From the NCBI GenBank assembly GCA_002779045.1, contig PEXO01000005.1, forward strand, positions 1-5,047: a stretch of 5,047 nucleotides of DNA, given 5' to 3'. A model generated the notes under the pieces. That model ran no database searches. It saw nothing but the letters and a program-made list of their open reading frames with translations, and was not told the DNA's origin. The stretch comes from Elusimicrobia bacterium CG08_land_8_20_14_0_20_59_10 (GTDB lineage: Bacteria; Elusimicrobiota; Elusimicrobia; Elusimicrobiales; UBA9959). This document shows, one piece after another, positions 1 through 5,047 of this stretch; positions within the stretch are counted from its first letter, which is position 1; the number at the start of each line of letters is the position of its first letter. The position numbers were made by a program, and so were the translations under genes.

Positions 1-551
1 GTTTTACCGGCGCCGACGGACAGCCTGTATTTTTCACCTGTCATCATTACAATGACGGCATACTTGAGGTGGTGGGGGGAAACCCGCTCAGCTACCACAA
101 CCTGAGGACGGACGAGATCCCCGCGGACCTGAAAGCGGCCGGCCTGGCTGCCCTGCAGGCTTTTGGACTGAAAAAGAGTTTTTTTCACATAGAATTCTTC
201 CGCGTGAACGGGGTCTGCTTCGGCCTTGAGATAAACGCGCGGCCCCCCGGCGTGCTGACCATGGACATGATCAACCATTCAAAAGGGATAGACTGCTGGG
301 ACCTTTACGCGCGGATGTGCGCGGGAGAAAAAACCGGCGCGCGGTTCGCGCGTGACCTGGTGTGCACCTACGCGGCGCGCGTCTTCAGCCGTTCCTACCG
401 CCTTTCCCACTACGAACTCCTGCGCCGGTACGCCAAAGAAATAGTCCTGCATATGCCCATGGACAGCAAGGTGATGGGGGACTACGCGTACCTCGTGCTT
501 ACCGAAGACCAGCAGCAACGGGCCGAGATCCTGCAGCAGATAGCGGCATAA
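1..551 (+). CDS. ATP-grasp domain ligase, C-terminal part (5' truncated by window edge)
   Basis: This is the last 182 residues of an ATP-grasp enzyme, read in the frame starting at base 3 and ending at TAA 549-551. The frame is open to the left edge, so the GTG at 69 is internal, not a start. ATP-grasp enzymes join a carboxylate to an amine or other nucleophile through an acyl-phosphate. The signature here is LEINARPPG (bases 225-251), whose Glu (228-230) and Asn (234-236) are the usual Mg-ATP ligands and whose Arg (240-242) usually binds phosphate. A second acidic strand, FFHIEFFR, lies just upstream (Glu at 192-194). From memory, HIEFF...LExNxRPPG followed by TMDM matches a group of stand-alone 'ATP-grasp domain-containing' ligases of unknown substrate. 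The tail with MGDYAYLVL also fits that group's C-terminus. The substrate cannot be told, and the N-terminal domains are outside the window. The family call is firm, the function open. Confidence 0.85.
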   Translation, partial: FTGADGQPVFFTCHHYNDGILEVVGGNPLSYHNLRTDEIPADLKAAGLAALQAFGLKKSFFHIEFFRVNGVCFGLEINARPPGVLTMDMINHSKGIDCWDLYARMCAGEKTGARFARDLVCTYAARVFSRSYRLSHYELLRRYAKEIVLHMPMDSKVMGDYAYLVLTEDQQQRAEILQQIAA

Positions 552-668
552 GTCCGCCGTGCTCCCCGGATCCGCCCTCGCCCGGGAATTGTTGAGCCCG
601 GTAACTACCAATAAAAGAACACCGGCCCTCCGCCGGGCGGGAACTGCCGCCTGAAGGTTAGGAAGCGT

Positions 669-703
669 AACGACCGAAATGAAAAAAAGGCGCCAGGGTC
701 GTT
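669..703. repeat. 7-bp inverted repeat with A/T-rich loop, possible weak terminator
   Basis: AACGACC at 669-675 is the exact reverse complement of GGTCGTT at 697-703, with a 21-base loop. The loop carries a run of seven A (682-688) next to the palindrome GGCGCC (689-694). Read on the minus strand this is GGCGCC followed by seven T, which looks like the end of a terminator for the DUF4105 gene about 185 bases upstream. However, no good partner arm stands before GGCGCC on that strand. The best is CCAGG/CCTGG (726-730 / 693-697 in plus coordinates) with a 28-base loop. The repeat itself is certain; its role as a terminator is a guess. Confidence 0.35.
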
Positions 704-752
704 TCATATATGTACCGGGTCGGTTCCTGGAAAGAAAAACGAAAGCTCGCAT

Positions 753-830
753 CCGGCAAACCCGGGGATCATGCCATCAGCTGGGTCTATGAAAAAGACC
801 GACAATTGCTCTTATTCCGGAGGTTGCCGG
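753..830 (+). other. Possible structured RNA element (long-range stem enclosing a hairpin)
   Basis: CCGGCAA (753-759) pairs perfectly with TTGCCGG (824-830). The helix can continue past a one-base bulge (A760) with C761/C762 to G822/G823, or with CCGG 762-765 against CCGG 817-820. Inside sits a local hairpin, GGTCT (784-788) with AGACC (796-800), closing a 7-base A-rich loop. A closing helix with an internal arm is the shape of many small regulatory RNAs. The GGCAAACC...GGTTGCC pairing recalls the core of GEMM-type (cyclic di-GMP-I) riboswitches, but the GAAA-capped P2 arm and the GACGCAAAGCC strand are missing. No plus-strand gene follows it either. The pairing is visible; the rest is inference. 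Confidence 0.3.
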
Positions 831-878
831 TCGGGGGAGAGGAAAAGAGACGGCGGGTGGATACCCGGTACGGGAAGC

Positions 879-2813
879 TCAGGGCGCGGAGAAGAAACGG
901 TGCAGGTAGAGGCCGGTCTCTTTGGCCTTTCCGCGCCAGGAATATTCCAGCCGGGCGGAAAGGCCGCTGCCCAGTGAGTAAGAAGTTCCGGCGCTGCCCG
1001 CCCAGAGAGGGCGGCCGTCGCCCATGGGATAGGCCAGGTAACGCGCTTCGCACAAGAGGCGCAGCGGCCCGTTCTCAGCCAGGACCCCGGCCTTGAGGCC
1101 CGCCCCTGCCCGCCAGCCGGAGTTAAGCGCCGGTCCGAACGAGCTGTTAGCGACCGCCATGGCGTACCAGACCTGGCGCATGGCCCCGTCCAGTTCCGCG
1201 GCCGGTCCGTAGCCGAAATTCATATCCCAGACGGCGGCCCGGCCGCTTTGCCGCCCTGTTTCGCCGGCCTGTTCCACTCCGGCCGAAAGCTCCCAGGACC
1301 CGCTCCGCGTCCAGTCGTCCCAGGGGGTCAGGCTTACAATATGTAAAAGTGCGGCCTGCTTAAAGTAAAGCCTGTTATAGCGCTTCTCGTAGCGCAGACG
1401 GAAGGCCCCGTTCTCAAGCGCCGAATCGGGCAGATAGCCGGCCGGCTGGTCCAGCAGGTCACTCCCCGCCAGGCGCCCCTGCAGTTCATAGGCCGCCCCG
1501 TTCTTCAGGGAGGCTATGCCCGCCCCGGCCCGCAGACTTTCATGTATGCCCAAAGGGGAAGCCGGCCGTTGGGGCCCGCCGGTAAAAGCCGCTTTTCCCA
1601 GGAAAGCCCGCGCTTTTTCCAGCGGCGCCGCCGACCTGGCATATGCCGCGGCGCTGATGCGGCCGGAATAGTAAACCCAGTCCAGGTAGTCAGAAGCGGT
1701 CTCAAGAACGTTCGCCCCGTGCCAGGCGTTCATGTTTTCAAGCTTTTTCAGAGCAGCCGGCTGGTCTCCGCGGACCAGTTCGTGGACGGATGCGGTTTCG
1801 CCCATATAAAGCTGTTCGCGTTTCCAGGAAACCGTTTTCCATAAAGGCGGACGCCACACCGCGTTTTTTTCCGCAGCCTCCGTAACCGCCGCCCTGGCGG
1901 CGTCCAGGGGGGTGACCCAGGCATGAAAACGAGCGGAGGCGGCGGAGGTCTGCCGGGCCGTATCCAGGAGACGCAGCATCCGCCAGGCGCAATTGCGCGT
2001 GAAAGGCTTCCAGGTAAAAGAAGCCTTTTCCAGCTCCCACAGGCGCCTCAGCAGTCTTTCCTGTTCCTCCCGCGACAAGCCAAGGGGGAATTCCCACTGA
2101 CCCCGGATAGCTATCCCGGGATAGGCCTTCCGCGTCCCCGAAGCCGCAAACACCGAGAACCCGCACTGCTGCCCGCCGGTCAGCGCCCTGGCGGCCGTGA
2201 AGAAAAGATTTTCATCACGGAAGGAGGGACGGCAGGCTATAATGCCGTCCTTTTCTTCCCCGTCCTGCCCGCGGCCCTTCAGCCGCAGGAACAGGTCGCC
2301 GTGAAAAGCCGCCGGCCGCCGCAGGTCCCCGGACGCAAAGACCAGGCTGGCCGTCTGGGTGGAAAGACCTGCTTTCCAGTCTTCGAATTTCGCGCAGGGC
2401 GGCCGTGGGAAGGCAAAAGCGGGTATCCCGAACTTTTTCCTCAGCCAGCGGTAGCGTTCGGGAAACAGACATTCTGGACCGTCGTCGGGTTCACCCTCGT
2501 AAAATAGCCCGTCTATGGCGGCTTCAAGCTCAAGACGCGGGCTGATGGAGCCCCACTTCGCCAGGAAAAATCCCGGGTTTACCACGGAACTTCGTAAGCG
2601 GCCGAACAGGTTCTTTTCGTAATACATCAATTCGAACCAGCGCGGATCCTCCCAGGCCCTGACTTTTACGGCCGCCTGCCTTATGGTCAGCCGCTGCAGC
2701 TCGTGCTCCGGAGTTGCGGCGCGGGAGCAGCCGGGGGCAAGCATGCCCGCGGCCCAGAGAGAGATAAAAAGAGTGAAAAAGATTTTTTCCACCGGGATCC
2801 CGGTTTTATGCAT
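879..2813 (-). CDS. DUF4105 / Lnb N-terminal periplasmic domain family exported protein
   Basis: This 644-residue protein is full length for its family. The N-terminus has a charged end, a hydrophobic stretch (about residues 11-26) and a likely signal peptidase I site near SRA|ATP (30-34). The Cys in LAPGC (29) hints at a lipoprotein, but Pro at -2 makes a poor lipobox. Family landmarks recalled from memory are CLFPERYRWLRKKF (115-128), TASLVFASGDL (154-164), FHGDLFLRL (170-178), RGQWEFPLGL followed by RLLRRLWELE (237-262), and FTRNCAWRMLRLLD (271-284) with the probable catalytic Cys275. From about residue 420 a beta-rich half (GIHESLRAGAG, GRLAGSDLLDQPAGY, SGSWELSAG) ends in LYLHRFF. DUF4105 proteins are thought to have a permuted NlpC/P60-like fold in the envelope; their substrate is unproven. 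The usual GHT motif is GDL here (172-174). The ATG at 2813 has a weak GGGGA site (2818-2822); a GTG at codon 8 is an alternative start. The gene is divergent from nifJ. Confidence 0.85.
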   Translation of the reverse strand: MHKTGIPVEKIFFTLFISLWAAGMLAPGCSRAATPEHELQRLTIRQAAVKVRAWEDPRWFELMYYEKNLFGRLRSSVVNPGFFLAKWGSISPRLELEAAIDGLFYEGEPDDGPECLFPERYRWLRKKFGIPAFAFPRPPCAKFEDWKAGLSTQTASLVFASGDLRRPAAFHGDLFLRLKGRGQDGEEKDGIIACRPSFRDENLFFTAARALTGGQQCGFSVFAASGTRKAYPGIAIRGQWEFPLGLSREEQERLLRRLWELEKASFTWKPFTRNCAWRMLRLLDTARQTSAASARFHAWVTPLDAARAAVTEAAEKNAVWRPPLWKTVSWKREQLYMGETASVHELVRGDQPAALKKLENMNAWHGANVLETASDYLDWVYYSGRISAAAYARSAAPLEKARAFLGKAAFTGGPQRPASPLGIHESLRAGAGIASLKNGAAYELQGRLAGSDLLDQPAGYLPDSALENGAFRLRYEKRYNRLYFKQAALLHIVSLTPWDDWTRSGSWELSAGVEQAGETGRQSGRAAVWDMNFGYGPAAELDGAMRQVWYAMAVANSSFGPALNSGWRAGAGLKAGVLAENGPLRLLCEARYLAYPMGDGRPLWAGSAGTSYSLGSGLSARLEYSWRGKAKETGLYLHRFFSAP

Positions 2814-2854
2814 TATATCCCCGGCCGCACAGCATGGCGGCGTTCCATATTCTG

Positions 2855-2860
2855 ATTATA
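2855..2860 (-). promoter_or_regulatory. -10 box of the DUF4105 gene promoter
   Basis: The minus strand reads TATAAT, a perfect sigma-70-type -10 hexamer, preceded by TTTTG. Transcription would begin near 2848 and give a leader of about 35 bases before the ATG at 2813. No good -35 hexamer is seen at the usual 16-18 base spacing (the sequence there is TACGGG or near it), so the promoter may be weak or need an activator. Confidence 0.5.
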
Positions 2861-2893
2861 CAAAAGTGCCGTCCTTCCCCGTAGCCGGCGCGT

Positions 2894-2905
2894 CCCATAT
2901 ATGGG
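2894..2905. promoter_or_regulatory. Perfect 12-bp palindrome, candidate operator
   Basis: CCCATATATGGG is identical to its own reverse complement. It lies between the two divergent -10 boxes, about 16 bases upstream of the nifJ -10 (so across its -35 area) and about 33 bases upstream of the DUF4105 -10. A dimeric repressor or activator could bind here. The core CATATATG occurs only once more in the window, at 705-712, also outside genes. I do not recognise the motif as the site of a known regulator. Confidence 0.35.
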
Positions 2906-2918
2906 CCCCTGGCAAAAA

Positions 2919-2927
2919 TGCTATACT
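2919..2927 (+). promoter_or_regulatory. Extended -10 promoter of nifJ
   Basis: TGCTATACT fits the extended -10 pattern TGnTATAAT with one mismatch in the hexamer. Transcription would begin near 2934, giving a leader of about 50 bases. The -35 region has no good hexamer and is occupied by the palindrome at 2894-2905. That suits an extended -10 promoter, which depends less on a -35 box. Confidence 0.5.
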
Positions 2928-2965
2928 TGAAATGTTCCCTTCAGAAATTTTCACAATCATACTTT

Positions 2966-2972
2966 AAGGAGA
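2966..2972 (+). promoter_or_regulatory. Ribosome binding site of nifJ, long spacer
   Basis: AAGGAGA is a strong match to the Shine-Dalgarno consensus. The core GGAG (2968-2971) ends 13 bases before the ATG at 2985, longer than the usual 5-9. The spacer is almost pure A/T (CTAGTATATATT) and has no other start codon. Homology of the first residues to NifJ supports the ATG at 2985, so the long spacing looks real. Confidence 0.65.
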
Positions 2973-2984
2973 CTAGTATATATT

Positions 2985-5047
2985 ATGTCTAAAAAGCCGA
3001 CAGCAATGGATGGAAACACCGCGGTGGCGCATGTGGCCCACGCCACCAATGAAGTTATAGCCATATATCCGATAACCCCTTCTTCGGTTATGGGGGAAAT
3101 ATCGGACGCCAAGTCCGCCAAGGGTGAAAAGAACATCTGGGGGACCGTCCCCACGGTGATAGAACTGCAGTCCGAAGGCGGCGCGTCCGGAGCCGTGCAC
3201 GGCGCCCTTACCGCCGGCGCGCTTACTACCACTTTTACCGCCAGCCAGGGACTGCTGCTGATGATCCCGAACATGTGCAAGATAGCAGGCGAGCTGACCA
3301 GCACCGTATTCCATGTCAGCGCGCGCGCCGTGGCCTACCACGCCCTTTCCATATTCGGCGACCATAGCGACGTGATGGCCTGCCGCCAGACCGGCTGGGC
3401 CATGCTCGCTTCCGCCAACCCGCAGGAGGCCATGGATTTCGCGCTGATAGCCCAGGCCGCCACGCTCAAGACCCGCGTGCCTTTCCTGCATTTCTTCGAC
3501 GGTTTCCGCACCTCCCACGAACTGAACATGGTAGAAGCGCTCTCGCACGAGACCATGCGCAGCATGCTCAGCGAGAAACTGATAGCCGAGCACAAATCCC
3601 GCAGCCTGAACCCCGAACACCCCGTGGTGCGCGGCACCGCTCAGAACCCGGACGTATTCTTCCAGAGCCGCGAGGCCTGCAATAAGTTCTACGCGGCCGC
3701 CCCCACCATGGTGAAGGAAGCTATGGGCCAGTTCGAGAAGCTGACCGGCCGCAAGTACGGCCTGTTCGATTACGTGGGCGCGCCCGACGCCGACAGAGTG
3801 GTGGTGGTGATGGCCTCCGGCGCCGACGTCGTAGAGGATAGCGTCAACCACCTGGTCAAGACCGGCGCCAAGGTAGGCGTGCTGAAAGTGCGCCTCTACA
3901 GGCCCTACTCCGAAGTTGACTTTATAAAGTCCCTTCCCAAGACCGTTAAATCCATTGCCGTGCTGGACCGCACCAAGGAGCCCGGCTCCCTGGGCGAGCC
4001 GCTCTACCAGGACGTGGTAACCGCCTGCGCCGGCGCCTACAAGGCCGGCGCGCTGAAAGAGCTCCCCTTGATAGTCGGCGGCCGCTACGGCCTGGGCTCC
4101 AAGGAATTCACTCCTGCCATGGCAAAAGCCGCCCTGGACAACCTCTCCGCCAAGAAGCCGATGAACGGCTTCACCGTGGGCATCAAGGACGACGTGACGA
4201 ACCTGAGCCTGGAGTATGACGACAAGTTCACCACCGAACCCGCGGACACCTTCCGCGCTCTGTTCTTCGGCCTGGGTTCGGACGGCACCGTGGGCGCCAA
4301 CAAGAACACCATAAAGATCATCAGCGAAGAGACCGGCCAGTACGCGCAGGGCTACTTCGTCTACGACTCAAAGAAAGCCGGCTCGATGACCGTCTCCCAC
4401 GTGCGCTTCGGCAAGAATTACATCAGGGCGCCGTACCTGGTCAGCAAGGCCCGTTTCATAGGCTGCCACCAGTTCAGCTTCCTTGAGAAGTACGAGATGC
4501 TGGGCAAAGCCGAGGACGGAGGCATTTTCCTGCTCAATAGCCCGTTCGAGGCAGGCGAAGTCTGGGATAAACTGCCCATTGAGGTCCAGCGGGACATAAT
4601 AGCGAAGAAACTTAGGGTTTATATCATCAACGCCTCAAAGATAGCCGAGGAAACCGGGATGGGCGCGCGCATTAACGTGATCATGCAGACCGCCTTCTTC
4701 GGCATCTCCGGTGTAATCCCCAAGGACGAGGCCGTGGCGGCCATCAAGAAGGCCATCAAGAAGACCTACGCCGGCAAGGGCGAGGAGGTCGTCAACAAGA
4801 ACTACGCGGCCGTGGACCAGACCCTGGCCGCCATACAGGAAGTGAAAACGGGCAAGGCCGATTCCAAGATAGCGCGTTCCTGCGCGGTGGAAGGCTTCCC
4901 GAAGTTCGTGCGCGAAACGCTCTGCGAGATGATCGCTTTCCGCGGGGACGAACTGCCGGTGTCCGCCATGCCGGTGGACGGCACTTTCCCTACCGCCACC
5001 TCCCAGTACGAAAAGCGCAATATAGCGCTGGAAACCCCGGTCTGGGA
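2985..5047 (+). CDS. nifJ: Pyruvate:ferredoxin (flavodoxin) oxidoreductase, N-terminal 687 residues (3' truncated by window edge)
   Basis: NifJ/PFOR is a cytoplasmic thiamine-diphosphate enzyme. It converts pyruvate and CoA to acetyl-CoA and CO2 and passes two electrons to ferredoxin or flavodoxin. The single-chain form is about 1170-1200 residues, so some 60 % is present. Domain I (about 1-250) carries YPITPSS with Thr31, LQSEGGASGAVHGAL with Glu64 and HVSARAVAYHALSIFGDH with Arg114; these match the active-site residues and numbering I recall for the Desulfovibrio africanus enzyme. Domain II (about 260-400) includes VVVVMASGADVVEDSV and VLDRTKEPGSLGEPLYQDV. Domain III (about 410-630) has FGLGSDGTVGANKNTIKII and AQGYFVYDSKKAG. 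The EKR segment (YEKRNIALE) ends the window. The ferredoxin domain with its Fe-S cysteines and the main TPP domain lie outside. No frameshift is seen. The gene has its own promoter and is divergent from the DUF4105 gene. A related 2-oxoacid substrate cannot be ruled out, but pyruvate is by far the likeliest. Confidence 0.96.
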   Translation, partial: MSKKPTAMDGNTAVAHVAHATNEVIAIYPITPSSVMGEISDAKSAKGEKNIWGTVPTVIELQSEGGASGAVHGALTAGALTTTFTASQGLLLMIPNMCKIAGELTSTVFHVSARAVAYHALSIFGDHSDVMACRQTGWAMLASANPQEAMDFALIAQAATLKTRVPFLHFFDGFRTSHELNMVEALSHETMRSMLSEKLIAEHKSRSLNPEHPVVRGTAQNPDVFFQSREACNKFYAAAPTMVKEAMGQFEKLTGRKYGLFDYVGAPDADRVVVVMASGADVVEDSVNHLVKTGAKVGVLKVRLYRPYSEVDFIKSLPKTVKSIAVLDRTKEPGSLGEPLYQDVVTACAGAYKAGALKELPLIVGGRYGLGSKEFTPAMAKAALDNLSAKKPMNGFTVGIKDDVTNLSLEYDDKFTTEPADTFRALFFGLGSDGTVGANKNTIKIISEETGQYAQGYFVYDSKKAGSMTVSHVRFGKNYIRAPYLVSKARFIGCHQFSFLEKYEMLGKAEDGGIFLLNSPFEAGEVWDKLPIEVQRDIIAKKLRVYIINASKIAEETGMGARINVIMQTAFFGISGVIPKDEAVAAIKKAIKKTYAGKGEEVVNKNYAAVDQTLAAIQEVKTGKADSKIARSCAVEGFPKFVRETLCEMIAFRGDELPVSAMPVDGTFPTATSQYEKRNIALETPVW

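Larger units (their letters stand above)
552..878. other. Non-coding gap between convergent genes, with inverted repeats
   Basis: This gap separates the stop of the ATP-grasp gene from the stop of the minus-strand DUF4105 gene, so transcripts from both sides run into it. I see no protein gene: the short open frames show no family features and no ribosome site. It holds several small inverted repeats: CCGGG/CCCGG (582-586 / 597-601), GCCC/GGGC (625-628 / 635-638), AACGACC/GGTCGTT (669-675 / 697-703) and CCGGCAA/TTGCCGG (753-759 / 824-830). None has the stem-plus-T-run form of a strong intrinsic terminator on either strand, so termination may be Rho-dependent or use a weak hairpin. At about 330 bases it is long for a convergent gap, which leaves room for a small RNA or a decayed gene. 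Confidence 0.6.
2814..2984. promoter_or_regulatory. Divergent control region between DUF4105 gene and nifJ
   Basis: This 171-base gap separates the starts of two genes read away from each other, so it must hold promoters for both. It is visibly richer in A/T than its surroundings, above all from 2911 on. It contains a -10 box on each strand (2855-2860 minus, 2922-2927 plus) with a perfect palindrome (2894-2905) between them. The two predicted start points are about 85 bases apart, close enough for one bound regulator to affect both. Confidence 0.6.

Noticed and set aside
69..71. GTG as start of the ATP-grasp gene
   Set aside because: The frame continues open to the left edge with ATP-grasp-like sequence (HHYNDGILEV), so the gene begins outside the window.
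582..601. Intrinsic terminator of the ATP-grasp gene
   Set aside because: CCGGG/CCCGG forms only a 5-bp stem with a 10-base loop and is followed by TAACTACC rather than a T-run.
720..835. Cyclic di-GMP-I (GEMM) riboswitch
   Set aside because: Only the GGCAAACC / GGTTGCC strands resemble it. The GAAA-capped P2 hairpin, the GACGCAAAGCC strand and the tetraloop receptor are not found, and no plus-strand gene follows.
864..874. CCCG-GTA-CGGG hairpin just past the DUF4105 stop as its terminator
   Set aside because: The stem is only 4 bp with a 3-base loop and no T-run follows on the minus strand.
710..1096. Plus-strand open frame of 128 residues starting in the gap
   Set aside because: It runs antisense into the 3' end of the DUF4105 gene and is rich in Arg, Gly and Pro. 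It shows no Shine-Dalgarno site, signal or domain.
1923..2507. Plus-strand open frame of 194 residues inside the DUF4105 gene
   Set aside because: It is antisense to the well-supported minus-strand gene and low in complexity (Pro, Gly, Arg, Gln rich), with no recognisable domain or ribosome site.
2973..3851. Long minus-strand open frame (292 residues) opposite the start of nifJ
   Set aside because: It lies wholly antisense to a clear NifJ reading frame, apart from its last few codons. Its composition (many His and Gly, a His run) is what GC-rich antisense frames give, and it has no family features.

Overview
The window holds three protein genes and two non-coding gaps. It reads as a piece of chromosome from an anaerobic or fermentative bacterium. 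The DNA is GC-rich, roughly 60 % by eye, yet all three genes still use the isoleucine codon ATA fairly often. The large 2-oxoacid:ferredoxin oxidoreductase points to anaerobic metabolism, and the exported DUF4105-type protein points to an envelope with a periplasm. Codon style and gene content would fit a deep-branching lineage such as Elusimicrobiota or a deltaproteobacterium-like group, but this is a weak inference and no marker gene here settles it.

Layout: (1) 1-551, plus strand: the 3' part of an ATP-grasp ligase gene whose start lies left of the window. (2) 552-878: a gap of about 330 bases between convergent genes, with inverted repeats and a possible folded RNA but no convincing gene or classic terminator. 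(3) 879-2813, minus strand: a 644-residue exported protein of the DUF4105 / Lnb N-terminal periplasmic family, with a papain-like domain followed by a beta-rich C-terminal half. Its expected catalytic His position appears changed. (4) 2814-2984: a divergent control region with a good -10 box on each strand and a perfect 12-base palindrome between them. (5) 2985-5047, plus strand: the first 687 codons of nifJ (pyruvate:ferredoxin/flavodoxin oxidoreductase), cut off by the right edge in the EKR segment.

The genes do not form an obvious pathway. nifJ and the DUF4105 gene are transcribed away from each other and could share control through the intergenic palindrome. The ATP-grasp gene belongs to a separate transcription unit arriving from the left. 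I see no mobile element, tRNA, rRNA or CRISPR array, and no clear new system. The points most worth a second look are the altered active-site motif of the DUF4105 protein, the structured gap at 552-878 and the palindrome at 2894-2905.
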